A DNA stretch of 64,000 nt, taken from contig VIIQ02000117.1 of NCBI GenBank assembly GCA_007449985.2, positions 207,001-271,000 of the forward strand, read 5' to 3'. The DNA is from Desmodesmus armatus. Taxonomy: Eukaryota; Chlorophyta; Chlorophyceae; Sphaeropleales; Scenedesmaceae. Under the pieces are notes generated by a model that saw only the letters and a program-made list of their open reading frames with translations, ran no database searches and was not told the DNA's origin. The translations under genes and the position numbers were made by a program. This document shows positions 1 through 12,715 of the stretch, piece after piece. How positions within the stretch are numbered: position 1 is the first letter of the stretch; each line of letters opens with the position of its first letter.

Positions 1-159
1 CTTGTGGCACCACCGCATGCTACAGGCCATCCTGAAATACGCGCATGCTACGCTGTGGCATGACATACAGCGCCTGCATCCTACTGCCTGTCTGTGGCAG
101 GGTTGGTTTCCAGTTGAGCAATGGAGCTGTGGTTGACTTGGATGTTCTCTGTCCTGCAG

Positions 160-3100
160 GCGCACTCTGCTAGTGCTCGTGAGGTGCGGCGGATCGCCAT
201 GGAGGCGCTGGAGGCTCTGTTTGGGCTGCAGCTGCCGCTGCCGCCCAGCACGGTACGGCAGTACATGCAGGGAATCGCGGCAATGATGACCAGGTGGGGC
301 CATGTGCTGCTCCCACCGCCTGTGCTGGACAACTGTTCCAGAGGCTGCCAGCACTGTTCGCTGCCGTAGGGTAGTCTGGGTAGTTCATATTGTCTGCTAA
401 GAGGTTGTCACCACCCTCAGACATGAAGCATGTGCTGCGTGTGTTGACACCTTTGACACACACAAAGCTTGCGTTTTGAATGCAGACGTAGGAACCCTGT
501 ACGTGCTTGCATGCGTGCAAGAGTAGTGCAGAGCCCCTGGCCGTCGTGGCATGCATGCATGCATGCATGCAGAGTCTAGATCATTTCAAGCACGCCTTGT
601 TTAAGTGTATGCTTGCTTGCACACACACACACACACAGGGGACAGGCCAGCTTGACTCCTGTGCAGCCTGGCTGTCAGCAGCGCTGCCCATTGGCCAGGA
701 GGTGGTTGACTACAGTGCACGCCAATCCAGCGTGTGTGTACTGGCTTGGTGTGGTGCGTCTGCAGGTACCTGGATGCCATTCTTGCACAGCTGGGCAGCG
801 AGACAGTCATGATCCCCCCCACGCCACACCTGACCCGCTATAAGCGCGAGGTGGCGGTGAAACAGGTATGGTCCTCCTGACAGGGCAGCAGCTGCTTCCT
901 GTCAACTGGCATGTACATGAACCTCACCGTGCCTCTCCGGTTGTTGCAAAGTCGTTTTAGCTGTGTGCACATGCCTCTTTCCTTCACATTTTCTACCAGG
1001 CACCTAGGGCTGCATAGTGTTGGGCGAGCGGTTGGCTCAGGCCCAAACCCATCCCTGTTGGCATACAAGCTTCAAAGTCCCCCCAGCGGCTTCGGACTTG
1101 CACCCAAACAGACTTGCTGACTTGTGCTTTATCGTACTGTACCATAGTGGTACTAGTACTGAACTGTTCGTACTGCGATACCAGCTGGCACTGATCTTGG
1201 CTACTGGTTTTCTGTACTTGCAGGAGGAGGCTGAGAGTCAGCTGCCCGGTATGCCCACCCAGCAGCCTGCAGCCAGTGCCACAAGCCGCAAGGGTGTCCA
1301 CTTTGCTGACTCGGTGCGGCGCACTGAGGACGAGCCGTGTGCTGCGCGTGTCAGCGGCCTGACCACCCCTGTGCTGGTGGTGATGATGGCCAGCCTGGCA
1401 TACCTAGCAGACACTCTGCAGGTAAGGGCAGCATGTGGCACTGCCTTGATGTATGGCAGTAGTGTAGAGGTGTTGAAGGCGCATAAATATGGTTTAGGTG
1501 CAGAAAACAGGACAGCATGCCCTACAGTCGGTGTGAGTGGGGACAGCTGCCGTTCCTGGCAGACACCCTGCATGTAAAGGCAGCACCAGGACATGCTTAG
1601 CGTTGTGCTGTCTTTCTGTTGCAGCTCCTGGCAGGCAGTGTCAAGCAGTTGCGCCAGCAGGAGCAGCAAGCACGCACCAGCGGCACCGGCAGCCCACTGC
1701 CAGCCTATCCCATGGAGGATGGCAGCACAACAGCACCTGCAGCTAACCCTTTCATGTCTGAGGGTGGTGAAAACCCCTTAGCAGACGATATAGGCTACCC
1801 AGACTACCCTGCTGCAGCGAACAGTGCTGGCAGCTTCTGGAACAGCAGTCCCCAAGGCAGCAGCACAGGCGGTGGGAGCAGCAGTGGCCCCGTATGGGGT
1901 GCAAGCAAACCTCCTTTACAGCAGCAGCAGCAAGCATCGGGTGGGGTGCAAGGGAAGCAGGGCGGCTGGAACTGGGATGCTGGCGGTATGGGTCAGGGCA
2001 GTGCAGGAGGAGGTGGAGGCTTTGGCACACGGGACGAGCAGTTTGGCAGCCTGCATGATACTGGCCAGGTGAGCTGTGCCTGATGTGCTGCACACATGTA
2101 TTGCATGCTTGCGTGGGGGTTTTAAGGCGGGCTTTGCTTGCTCCAGGGATCAGCATGCAGTAGCCACTGGCATTGTAGTAGCCTCTGTGGACGCGTGCCG
2201 GACGCAGCGCAGTGCAGCCACACTATGCCTCGGGGTCGGTTGGCATTATTGAGGTGGTTCTTTCTGATGCCTGCACCTGCACATGATGCTACCGTCAGCA
2301 AGCCCAGGCCAGCTTGAAGCTGTTGCTCTTTGTCTGCTGGCTGCAGAAGCTGCGGGCGGGACTAGCAGCTGTGGCCAGATGGCTGGCGGTGCGTGTGGTG
2401 TGGTGGGAGCAGCGGGCTGGTTGGTGCGAGCTTCTGTACAGGTGACGACCTGGAACGCACACGGGCTGTGAACACATATGCTTTATGTGGGTCAGCTTGT
2501 GCTGATGATCTGCTTTCCACCCTTTTTGAAGGGCTTGATGCTTGCTCCCGATGTTGCCACCCCATGCCAGTGCGCCTTCACAAGCCAGGGCTGGTCTGTG
2601 TCTCGCTCTGCCAAGTGAAGCTTGGTCGAGTCCGCTATGAGACATCAGCATGGTTTTGGTAGTGCTCCCAGCGGCATGTAGGGTTGGTTGGTGTTGTAGT
2701 GCAGTGTTGTGTTGCATGTGTGCTGTAAGCGGAGTGCCTGGTGCTGCATCTGTTTTGCTCGCATGTGCAGGCATCGAGTAACGTCCTGCCGCATGGACTG
2801 GCTGCTTGACGCCCTGGCAACTACTCTGCAGGAAAATGTCAGCGCACTGCCGCAGCAGCCGCAGGTGCGCCTGCATGAAAAACGAGATTACTCTGGCTTC
2901 CCTCCGAAAAGGCGAGAGTATGTCCCGGGCCTTGTGTCAACAGCTTGTAGGTGTTTTGGCTTTGTTGGCTTGGCAGCGACTGGCCAGCTCAACACAACCG
3001 GCAGCAATACTGAGGCCCACAAACCCATGAGGCGCCTGCAGCACGGTTGCACTGTGTTACAGCAGTCAGCACAGCACAGGCCGGACGGTGTGTCTGTTGA

Positions 3101-5068
3101 TATGTTGCGCAGGACCTGTACTGTGCTGTTGCACTGGAGCTGCTGCAGCAAGCCGCACGCGCACTGGAGCGGGCACTGTTGGATGGCGGTCCTTGTCGCT
3201 GGTAGGCTGCCAAGCGTAGTATGCATGCACACTTGGTGATCGCTGGGGTACAAGAGTCACAAAAGAACACCATATCTTGGGGTCTGCTGAATCCTGACGT
3301 GCAAGCATGCAGCTGGCATCAGGATGATGTGCACATACTGCAGCACAGAAGCGTCCATTCATAAGACAGGGCTTCAAACCATCTTTTTTGGGCAGGGCGC
3401 ATGCGCAGCACTGCTCAGCTGGCATGCTGGGCTGTGCTGACGTAGGTACATCCCTGCTGATGTGGACCATTTGAGGGAGGACCTGGAGGAGCTACGAAAA
3501 CTGTTCTTCCAGGCAAACGTCCCCATGCAGGTGCGCGCCCAAGGCGTTGGGAGAGGGGCAGTGGTCGTCTGCATGGCATGTGTCCACCCACTCAACAAGG
3601 CTGTCAGTACCGTGCAACAGTTGGCCCCACTGTATACACAGTATCGGCCATTCTGAGCAGTCCTGCGTTCCACAGCGGATGGCAATACTCTGGCAGGCTC
3701 GCCGCACCAGCTGTGGGTTTGCCAGTTTGGCGCTAGCCGGCTGCATGTGAGTGGCCAGCAGTCCCCAATTCCTCCCTGTTTCCTGCCGTGCAACATCCAT
3801 CCTAGCCACTGACGTCCTTGACCCATTCATCTGCATTGCAGGACATTCGTGGTGCGTTGCTGGGGCTGGATGGTGTGCTGAAGCTCATGGCCAAACAAAC
3901 AGGTCCCCTGATCGATGCCCATCGTGCAGCTCGCAGGGCAGCTTTACTAGCAGGGCCAGCAGCACCCAGCACGCCGCCACCCCCCGGTGCAGCAGCACCA
4001 GCATCCAATGGCTTGGGCATGGGGGCTGGCAGCCGCACGCCGACATATGCCACAGCAAATAGCAGCAGCAGCAGCACGCAGGCACTGGGTCCTCTAGCGG
4101 CAGCAAAGCTGGCAGGAAGTGCGGCACAAGGAGTGTCTGCTACTGCTGCGACGGCCTGGGCGCCAGACAGGGGCAGCGGCAGCGGTGGTGGCGGCAGCGG
4201 AGGTGGCAGCGGCGGCGGCTTCACGCACCACAGCAGTAATCCAACAGGCGGCAGCACTGGCAGTGCGTTTGATGACGCAGCTTCCTACAGCAGCTTTGGC
4301 AGCGGGAACAGTCCCAGCTGGGCTGCTTCGAAGGCTGCTGGGGGCGGTGCTGCTGCAGGCAGCAGCGCTGCGACTGGTGCGGCTGGTATCCTGGCTGGTG
4401 TGGGATGCATGAGGCGCACTGCGCAGGATGTTGCTGCAGCAGGGGGTGATGTTGAGGCTCAGGAGCCCATACTGCTCAGGGTGCTGTGCCACAGGTGGGT
4501 GGCTGATAGCGAGGGGGCTGCGCATGAGTTGATTGCACTTCCTGCGTCCACACACCGCTCATGTGCTGTTGTTGGTTGCCAGCGCTGGGGTATGTGCAGT
4601 GGCATGTTTGCGCGCCAGATCTTTTATGGGAGCGTCTCCTTGCCACTCATGATTTGCAGCATGCAAGCGCCTGCGCATTCGAGTCAGCCATGTGTAATTG
4701 CTCAAGCAGCTGACTTGGCAGCATCCTCAGCTGCGCAGACCTGCAACAATGCCCACAACCCTTTGGCTCCCTGTTGACTGAGGACTTTTCCATTGCCTGA
4801 ATTACGCTGTAATGTACTGTATCGCATGGTGTGTGTTGGCCCGGAGCATACATGCGTAGCTGGAATGTAGTGCACATGCGCGTCACATGTAAGCCATCTT
4901 AGCAGGCACAAAAACATCGCCATATAATAGCAAATGTTGTGTGTGTGCAGGGCTGATCATGCTGCCAGCAAGTATCTGAAGGACAACATGAAGGTTTCAA
5001 AGGCGAGGGATGAGGCCAGCGTCAAGGAGACACTGAAGAGGGGTGTCACCCGCTTCAACCCCTTCTGA
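160..5068 (+). CDS. PATROL1/DUF810-family (MUN-domain) protein, 3' part of gene
   Basis: Partial gene; its 5' exons lie left of the window. Exons that keep phase: 160-293, 766-865, 1224-1421, 1625-2068, 2347-2441, 2771-2864, 3113-3201, 3446-3530, 3842-4494, 4951-5068, together about 669 residues. Recognised from ordered motifs of plant DUF810/PATROL1 proteins: an LGSE..MIPPTPHLTRYK block (exon 2), a LTTP block (exon 3), LLDGGPCR followed by an acidic helix ending LRKLFF (exons 7-8), and LRVLCHR-ADHAASKYLK at the C-terminus. Family members are MUN-domain (Munc13-like) trafficking factors; Arabidopsis PATROL1 delivers a proton pump to the plasma membrane. The algal role is inferred. Exons 4 and 9 add Gly/Ser/Gln-rich inserts that the plant proteins lack. 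A possible extra exon at 3676-3746 does not fit the phase. Stop TGA at 5066-5068. Confidence 0.85.
297..427 (-). repeat. Inverted copy of this gene's own exon (1752-1892) inside an upstream intron
   Basis: Read on the minus strand, this intron segment matches plus-strand positions 1752-1892 of exon 4 at roughly 85-90% over about 130 bases, with a few small gaps. Both contain TTCATGTCTGAGGGTGGTGA, the segment encoding YPDYP..ANSAGS, and GCACAGGCGGTGGGAGCAGC. The copy begins only a few bases after the donor at 294. The minus-strand copy still reads as an open frame resembling the exon product, which suggests a fairly recent duplication. Pre-mRNA could fold the two into a long stem. Confidence 0.85.
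549..638. repeat. Self-complementary GCAT repeat and CA microsatellite in intron
   Basis: About five GCAT units around 550-570 are followed by a CA run at about 620-637. Both lie in the intron between 293 and 766. Confidence 0.8.
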
Positions 5069-8000
5069 GGGCCTGCGCAGGCTGCTGACTGACGACACCT
5101 GGGCGCGGCACCTCATCCTGAGGCACACTTGTGGCGCTGTTGTGACGTCGCCGCTGAATCCTTCTCGTCTCTCATTGGTTTGGTAGTTCAATGCACGCTG
5201 CGCATGTGCCGACTCCAAGGCAGTCACTCGTATGCAGGGGTTCGTGGGGCATGCTGGCCAGCATAGCCATGGCTATCAAGCATGCTTGTTGTGTAGATCT
5301 TAGGCAGTCTGGGGGTGTGCTGGATGTCAGAGGGATCACGGAGTCCGTCTGCGCAGTCCCCCATGGGGTGCCCACAGAGGTACAAAACCGGTTTGTTCTG
5401 TTTGTGGGGGTGGACGGAGCAGTGATAAGAGTGTGCACAGTCACAGCTGCAGCCACTGCTTGTGCAGCCATCAAGGTTGATGCAGCCAGAGCCTTCAATG
5501 TTGAGCTGGCAGGTGTGTTGCCTGCTGATGCAGTGGCCAATGGCACACCTGTCTGATCTGACAGCTGGGGCAGCAGCAGCACTCTGGTCACTAGTGACCA
5601 GTACTGGGGCTGCCTGTGCGTACACCTTGTGACTGTGCTGCTAGCATCTGGCACCAGCTTGCAGGGCTTGCTGGGCACTGTTCGCTATGCCGAACCCCAA
5701 TGTTGAACAGCTTGGTGCAGGTATGCACATGGCTCATAGCCGGCCCAGTGTTGCCTGAAATTGAAGAAGGCACACACATGCAGGCCACCTATGCAGTCAT
5801 TTTGCAGGTGCTGCTGTTGAAACCCTTGGCAGTGTTTGTGTTGCAAAGGTGTGGATACTTCGTTTCAAGTGACTACTAAGGCGTTGCCACAAAACTTCAG
5901 TTACTACGTCAAAGCCAACAAGGGCTATTACACCCAGAAAGGATGAAGGTAGTCAAATAGTACAAATGTATGTGCTGCATTGCAGCAGCCGAGGCACCCG
6001 TTGACACAAGGACCAATGAAACAAACACAAAATGGGACCTGGACCCCAAACAGGGCTCTGTTTGCTTCCTAGGGACATCACCCACCCTAGGACACAAAAA
6101 GCTAGCCTCCATGAGGCATGCAACACACCTTGCTGAAGAAGCTTGCTAAGCTTGCACAAGTAAGAGGTTTATCGCGCCACACAGCAGGCCATCAGGCGAT
6201 CTTACTACAACAACAGGCCATCAGGCCCTGATATTACGGTACTACTTGTGCAGTAGTAGGACACGCAAATGGTCTGTCCGCATTGAAAAAACACAGCGCA
6301 ACATGCGGTGGTCACTACATGCTCTCATCCTTGCAGCACGTGGAACAATTCTGCCTAACATGCAGCACTTGGCTCCAAGGCTACTGCTTGGTCCAAGTGT
6401 GCGTGCGCTGCAAGGGGACTGCAGGCTGCATGCAGGCTCCAGGTATCCCTCTTCCCAACGTTGGAACCCTTCACAGCTAACCTGGCAGTCATAGTGGGTC
6501 ATCATCCCTACAGCCGGCCAGGCATCCTGCACCCTCATCAGCTGTGCTGACTCAGCATGATGGGTTTGCTTGTTCAGGCTGGCGGCAACCGCCCGCTTGC
6601 CATGGCACGGACCACTCACACAAGCCCTTCTGGCAGCGCGCGTGGGCACGCACACACAATCAAGCACACACAGGTGTTGCAAGCCATGTGCCATCGCACA
6701 CACGCATGCACACACACGCTCACATCAGTGTGGGACCACTACAGGGCCTAACAAACAAGCCCCGACCCCACAACCATGCATGCATATGGTGGGCCATCAA
6801 AACATGAGCCCGATTGCTCACGTACGCGAGCGAATGGGCAGTACTGCCTATCTTTGGCAATGCATTGCCCTCAAAAGACAGTGTCGTCCTGTTGAGTGTG
6901 ACAAAACAGGCCTGTCAACCCTCCTTTTCCTGCGCTCTCTGACCATATAACCATACAGATAGGCATGCGTTGCCACTTGCAGTCCCACAAGTACAACCCT
7001 AGGCGGCAGCTGTTGGCCTGAAATTGCGGACAAAGGGTCCTGCAAGTGTGGATGGAGCGTCACCACCCTTCATGGTGAATGTATCCGCACAACAACCTGC
7101 AGAGTGCGCCACCCTGGTACACACGTTGGTGGCGCTGCCACGTGGCATTGCCAGCCTGCTCGCCGTCTGCCTCACACTACTGGCAAACTGAGTCACTCAG
7201 AACGCCAACAAGCAGCAACTGACACACATAACCATCTCGTGACAGGAAAGCTGCTGGCTATGCTGCAGGTTGTTGGTACAACCGTATGAAAGAATCACAG
7301 CTAACGGCACTGCATGGCATGCCCATTGACTAGGTCGAGTCCCCAAGGACACACACAAGTGCACTCCACATGTGCAACACATGCACACGCACGTACACAC
7401 ACAGTGTCTGCACACATGTCGGCACTAGACGACTGCAGTCTGCCTAGCCATGTGCTGATAAAGCACAAGACCGCCCCAAAACCGCCGCAGGAAGCAGCTG
7501 CCGTTGCCCCTGACAAAGCCATCGTGTAGTATAGCATCTGCCCTGCCTCTGCACAAGCAACAGAGTAAGTAACAATCAAGGGAATCACAAGAAACAGCTG
7601 GCTGCAGCTACAAGTGCACACCGGGTGCTCGCCGCCTGTAATGCATTGACTTGACGGCCTTATGCAGGTTAGGGGGCTGCAACAGCAACGTGCCACTCCC
7701 CCAATAAGCCCTTGCTGCCTTGTCACACGAGCGATGACGCCGTGCCACATTAAGTAAATGCAGCGACGTCTTGTGTGCGCAGAGCATGGCCAGCAGCGGT
7801 CCGGGGCAGCTCAAGGGCCGCCACCGTTGTTGCCGAGACAGAAAACACAGCGCTGGTGCCCAGCCTAATGGGTTCACTCAGCAAGGAAAGTCAATGGACG
7901 GGAAACACACCATGCTGTGCGCCCAGAGTGCAGTGAATGAAGGGATTTCCCCCATTCTTTGAAAAAGGGAGCATGCTGCAGGCGGCATCAATATCAGTCA

Positions 8001-8923
8001 TAAAGCATGCGTGCACAATCAGCAACCACACCACCTGCAAAGGCATCTAACATGGGCTCGCACACCGGCAGCATTGCTGAAACCTAGCAGCTGATTGCTG
8101 AACCGCACTTGTCAGCCAATCCTGACAGATAGATCACCAGCAATGACCATGCAACAAATCAAGCATTCAGCGTATAAGTAAGAGCGCTGCACCAACCTGG
8201 CACCAGCCGCCAGGCAGCCTTGTGCTAGTGCTGAGCATTGGGAAGGCAAATGCAGTCCTGTTGTGGTGCGCACACTGCGCCGCACAGCCATGCTGTGCTT
8301 TGGTTCGTTGTTGCATGCAGCAAAAGCACTCCTGCATCACTGCAGGTCGTCAGGCACGGCTGATCGCATACAGGCCGTGTTCCCTACTGATGGGAACCAG
8401 CACACACACAAGGCAGAACCCAGCACACACCGGACAATCCAACACACAACAGACACACACTGCACGTGGCAGCTCACAAAGACATCACACCCATCACACA
8501 TCAGAGTGGTGACAACAACACACACCGAGCATATGCTTGTCAGCAGACAAGCTGCATCATCAGGGGTTGCACACGCTGCATGGGCCGTGCATGGCCCTTG
8601 CAAAACCTGCTGCAGGGCCCACACATCACAGCATAGTGCTGGTCCTAAGCTGTCAACCAATCAAACCGGTCAAACACGTATCTGATGATGACTGGTGATT
8701 CACCATCCATCCTGCAGGTCTCAAGGTCAACTCCCGCCAAAACCTGCAGGCTGCGTTTTCAGCAGGCACAGCAGAAAACACCTTGCACTAGCATGTGTGC
8801 CCCAGAGATCCTGCCAGCTGCACATCCTGCTGTTTCTCTGCACGACGTGCATGATTACAGGCTGCAGAGACTGCGGCCAGCACAAACAAGCTAGAGCACC
8901 AGTACGCTCCCGCGCACACCTCT
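5069..8923. other. Convergent spacer without a recognisable gene
   Basis: This 3.9 kb stretch lies between the stop of the PATROL1-like gene (+) and the stop of the GATA gene (-). Open frames here are short, Cys/His/Ala-rich and show no family motif or consistent splice phase. It presumably holds both 3' UTRs. CA-rich tracts occur at about 6640-6730, 7350-7405 and 8398-8470. A perfect 18-base palindrome lies at 5584-5601. Confidence 0.6.
8855..8859 (-). terminator. TGTAA polyadenylation signal candidate for the GATA gene
   Basis: TGTAA on the minus strand 65 bases beyond the GATA-gene stop. TGTAA is the usual poly(A) signal in chlorophycean nuclear genes. The short distance makes it only a candidate. 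Confidence 0.35.
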
Positions 8924-11163
8924 TCAAGCTGCCAACAGGCTCTGGAAGCTGCCCATGACACCTCCTGCTGCAGTGCTTCCCAGCACAGGCAGCGCAGCGG
9001 GCGCCACTGAGACTGGACCTGCTGTTGGTGCCTGGGGTGCTGTGCTGACCGCCTTGCCTCCACTGCACACGAGAGGTGCGATCTCAAGGCTGGGGGCTGC
9101 AGGAAATGCTGTGCTGGCAGCAGGCATGGACAGCAGGCTATTTCCTGCAGCGCGCGCTGCAACAGGGTTGAACCCGCAGACACTAGGCCCAGCACTGGTC
9201 ATGACTGACAGCGGAGAGGGCCCATGCAGCATGTTGGCCGCATGCAGTGCCTGTGCCTGCTGTGCCTGGTGCTGCTGCTGCAGGAGGTATCCTTGCAGCT
9301 GCTGCATCTGCAGGGACTGCGTGTAGAGCAGCGTGGCCTGTGCTGAGTTCAGCTGGGCTGTGCTGGCCTGTGCTGGGGTCCCCGGACCAGAAGACCCGTG
9401 GTTCTGCAGGACAGGTGATCCTGAGAGGCTGCTGCTGCTTGTTGGGACAGACCCTGCGCTCTGCAGTCCTGCTCCTCCAGAGGAGGCCTGGGACAACAGC
9501 AGGTGTTGCTGGTTGAGCAGCAGTTGCTGTTGCTGCTGTTGGTACAGCTGCAGTGCCAAGGCCATGCTGTAGCCCCCGCCATAGATGCTGCTGCCAGAGG
9601 TGCCACTGTGCATGGGTGCCAGCAGGGGCTGCATGTTGCCTGGCATTGCCATGGAGGTGCTGAAGCGCGCAGCCGTGCTCTCTGCTGCTGTGTTGAACGT
9701 CCTGTCAGCACCAGCACCAGTGCTGCGGGTGTCAGGTGCTGCGAACGACACGTCACTGCCACGGCGCGCTGTTGCGTCTGTGTCTGCTGGGTGTGTGTCA
9801 CTGTAGGAGCTGTGCTGGTGCTGGAGCAGCATCTGCTGCAAGCTGCCGACACTGCCCATTGCCTGCAGTCCTGAGTCATCGTAGCTGTAGGTGCTGAGAC
9901 TGGTCAGCTCCTCGCCCAGCTCAACCTGCAGGACACATGCATGCAGGACCTCAGCACAAGCAAAATCTGGGACGTCTGCAGGATGCAGGACTCTTCCTTG
10001 CTGTCCCAGAACTGCAGCAGCATCGTTATGCCACCCACTGTAGAACACCTGAAGACCCCTGCTGTTGAAGCAACAAAGCCAGTGCCATCCAGCTGTTTGG
10101 TAGCTGTGAGGACCCGTACCTTCTTTGTCCTGCGCTTCTTGGAGGGTCCACGCATGTCAGTTGTGTCAGTCAGGGTGTCAATGGAGCCTTCTCCAGCACT
10201 GCTGTCGGCAGGGGAAGAAACTGCCTTGGCTGTTGCCACACTGGACCGCTTCTTCTGGGGCTGCAGGAGGAAGTGACACACAGGCAAGTGAGCACCGTGA
10301 GATTTGTGTAAGCCTTGCATGTAGGATGCAGCATGGTGTGGCAAACCATGCAGACCTTGGGTTGCTGCTGGGGTTGGACACACTGTGTGCGTGTCACGTG
10401 TTTGACTTTCAACCAACACCAACTGCCAATCTCCGTCAAGGGCTTGTGTGCCTACTGAGACTGCTGCATGGTAGGGCTTCTGCCTGATTATTACGTGCAG
10501 TTCATCAGTGATGCTTGCAGGGACCCTTGCTGTATGGGTGCACTCACCGCTGCCCGACCCAGGTGCCTGTTGCGCAGGTAGCGGATGCCACAGGCGTTGC
10601 ACAGCACGGGCTTGTTGCGGGGTCCCTTGCGCCACTGAGGGCTGTAGGGAGTCTTGCAGTGGCCGCATGGCCCATGGCGCTGTGCTGGTGAGCCTTTGCT
10701 GCTGCCCTTACTGCTGGTGACATGGACCTTGACACATGCCGCTGCTGCAGATGCCTCCTCCAAGCCAGCCTGGTTGTTGAAGGCTGGGCTGTCACCAGTG
10801 TGAGGATCAATCAGGATACTTGTCTGCTGCTGCTTTGCTGCAGCCTTGGGTTGGCAGTCCGATGGGGTGTCTGCATGCCAGAAAAACGGCAGTTTGGTCA
10901 ACGAACCGTCCCGGGGCCTGCATTGACTGCGTTAGTATGGCTGCAGCCGGGGCTCCGATCACAGCCTGAAGTTCATGACAGTGTCTCCACACAAAGCTGT
11001 CGTCCTGCAACGCACCTGAGCTGAATGCGCTCCGCAGGGGCTTGGACTGTTTTCGGCCCCTGCGCTGGCCTGGCCTGTCCACGCCAGCCTCCAAGATCCT
11101 AACAGTGTCACTGTCTACACTGACTGTCTCGGAAAGAGCGATTGCAGCTTGAAGGGCCTGCAT
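8924..11163 (-). CDS. GATA-type zinc-finger transcription factor, Gln-rich
   Basis: Four exons in consistent phase: 11016-11163, 10548-10870, 10120-10260, 8924-9925; 537 residues. The start ATG (11161-11163) is the first after an in-frame TGA just upstream. One GATA finger, C-x2-C-x18-C-x2-C at about residues 118-143, contains TPYSPQWRKGP and LCNACGIRY; the 18-residue loop is the plant class. It should bind GATA motifs in nuclear DNA. A basic cluster (KKRRTKK) at the end of exon 3 is a likely nuclear signal. The last 333 residues are Ser/Gln/Ala-rich with short poly-Gln runs and no recognised domain, so an activation or condensate region is inferred. I cannot assign an orthologue. Confidence 0.9.
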
Positions 11164-11807
11164 TGGGCAAAGAAACAGGCCTCAAGACGCAACTTCCTGG
11201 AAGGGCAGGAAGGGATGCGAAGACCTTAAACGTAGTTGCTTCTGTACCTCCATTGCCTCCAGCAAAAGCTTCAAGTCAGAACGCAGTCACACGTCGAACC
11301 TGGCTGGGACCTAGCACTACTCTGTAGTTTCCTCGCCAAGGGTCTAGTAAACGTTTTGGAGATTGCCAAACTGCTCTGTATCTGTCTGAGTAGCCCAGTA
11401 GCAGTCGATAGATCTAGCTAGTCCGGGCCGCGGAAAGAGCAGAGTGTTGGGCTTTGTAGACTGTCAGATGTCGTCAAAAAATGCGGTTCATCTTCAAGTA
11501 TCGTTGTGACTGGCGAGCAGGGCCGCATCCAGGCCACATCATCCCAATACCTCGAAAACCGAACGTACACCAATGACAGAAAACACACAACGGGCAAAAC
11601 AGCCCTGGACAACGAGATTACAACGATACTTCAACGATCGTTGCCTCAGAGTGCGTCTACGACATCCACTGGACAGCACTGGATAAACGTGTACTGGCTT
11701 TTACAGCCCATAGAAGGTGACAACCACCACAATTACAAAGTCACAGTAAAAACGAACAATGATCCACTGTAATAAAGCTTTTGGACCTTCTCCGAAGCGG
11801 GTGATCA

Positions 11808-11812
11808 TTACA
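11808..11812 (-). terminator. TGTAA polyadenylation signal candidate
   Basis: Minus-strand TGTAA about 900 bases beyond the stop of the 12716-14045 gene, the nearest of a small cluster. The distance suits a chlorophycean 3' UTR. Confidence 0.4.
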
Positions 11813-12308
11813 CACCTTTGACCCAGGACAATGACAATTTCTTCGGCATGAAGCTGATGGCATGGGCGTGGGTAACAACCAACGAGGACAAACTGAGAAG
11901 ACTGATGAAATCCTTAGCAGCAGCACCTCGGCATGCTTCAAAAGCAAGACAAGCCATGTTGACCACAGCATGGTAACCTGGGGCCGTCTTTGAAAAAAAT
12001 ACATGCATACTGCTGCTGCTAGCCTGGGCATGGCCACAACCTTTGGTGTGTCACCCTTTCCCAGGGATTTCACAGCCTAGCCTGAGGATGGGGGTCAAAG
12101 CAAGAATACCATAATGCAAGGGCGTGCTTACTACGCCACTATGCTCCTCGACTTCAAAGCCTTCTTAGAGCATCAACAGCAGCCCCAAAGTGCTGGCGTG
12201 CTGTTGGTGAAAACACCCAACATGAAGTCCAATGCAAAAGGTCAACTGGGGGAAGACCCTGCCCAAAACTGCCCCACTCACACCGCCAGCCTGGCTGCAT
12301 GCGGCTAG

Positions 12309-12406
12309 CAAACCTTCCTTTTTTGAAGGGTTCCAGGGGGGGGCGCACCCCCCACCGGCTGGCCACACACAACTCAGCCAAGTAAACTCGACTGCCGGGG
12401 GCTGGA
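12309..12406 (+). repeat. Dispersed GC-rich repeat, copy 1
   Basis: About 95 bases starting with a T-run and containing a G/C-rich palindromic core, then CCGGCTGGCCACACACAACT and a later ACTGCCGGGGG block. The minus strand of 35661-35750 carries the same order of blocks at about 80% identity. Two unlinked copies in 64 kb suggest a family. Confidence 0.6.
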
Positions 12407-12715
12407 GGCAAAGCCTCACCGATGAGGGACGCCGCACACCCTATACCAGGAGGTGCCCAACCTTCTTGACACACAGCTGCACTGAGACTGAACTAGCCAC
12501 ATGCGCCATCGCTGTCACATCAGCTGTGAAGTCGGCTGCTGTGCCACGCCCGCTTTGTGCAGTTGTGCAGTAACATGACCAAGCGTTGCATGATCCTGGT
12601 GCAGCAACTCTGATGGCTGAGGGCCATACCAGCAGAGCGAGCGACAACCAGCTGGCCAGCCAGTTGCACCCTTTCATAACACACACAAAAAGAGGCTATC
12701 TCCAATGCCTGGTGA

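Larger units (their letters stand above)
11164..12715. other. Upstream region of the GATA gene and 3' flank of the basic-protein gene
   Basis: No coding exon recognised. The part near 11164-11450 should contain the GATA-gene 5' UTR and promoter. TGTAA signals on the minus strand lie at 11808-11812, 11735-11739, 11703-11707 and 11618-11622. A dispersed GC-rich repeat occupies about 12309-12406. Confidence 0.55.

Noticed and set aside
3676..3746. Possible extra exon of the PATROL1-like gene (ADGNTLAGS...), matching an ADG motif in the family
   Set aside because: It ends in phase with the next exon, but its acceptor gives one base too few; skipping it keeps phase. It may be another one-base loss but is not supported enough to include.
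5191..5556. 121-residue open frame on the plus strand after the PATROL1-like stop
   Set aside because: No motif, no splice context and composition like the surrounding spacer; treated as chance.
5584..5601. Perfect 18-base palindrome
   Set aside because: Too short and isolated to call a regulatory site or element; mentioned only in the spacer entry.
9349..9879. Long frames antisense to or offset from the Gln-rich parts of the GATA, SBP, GCH1, ATG9 and 52460 genes
   Set aside because: CAG repeats leave all frames open; these are shadows of the true frame.
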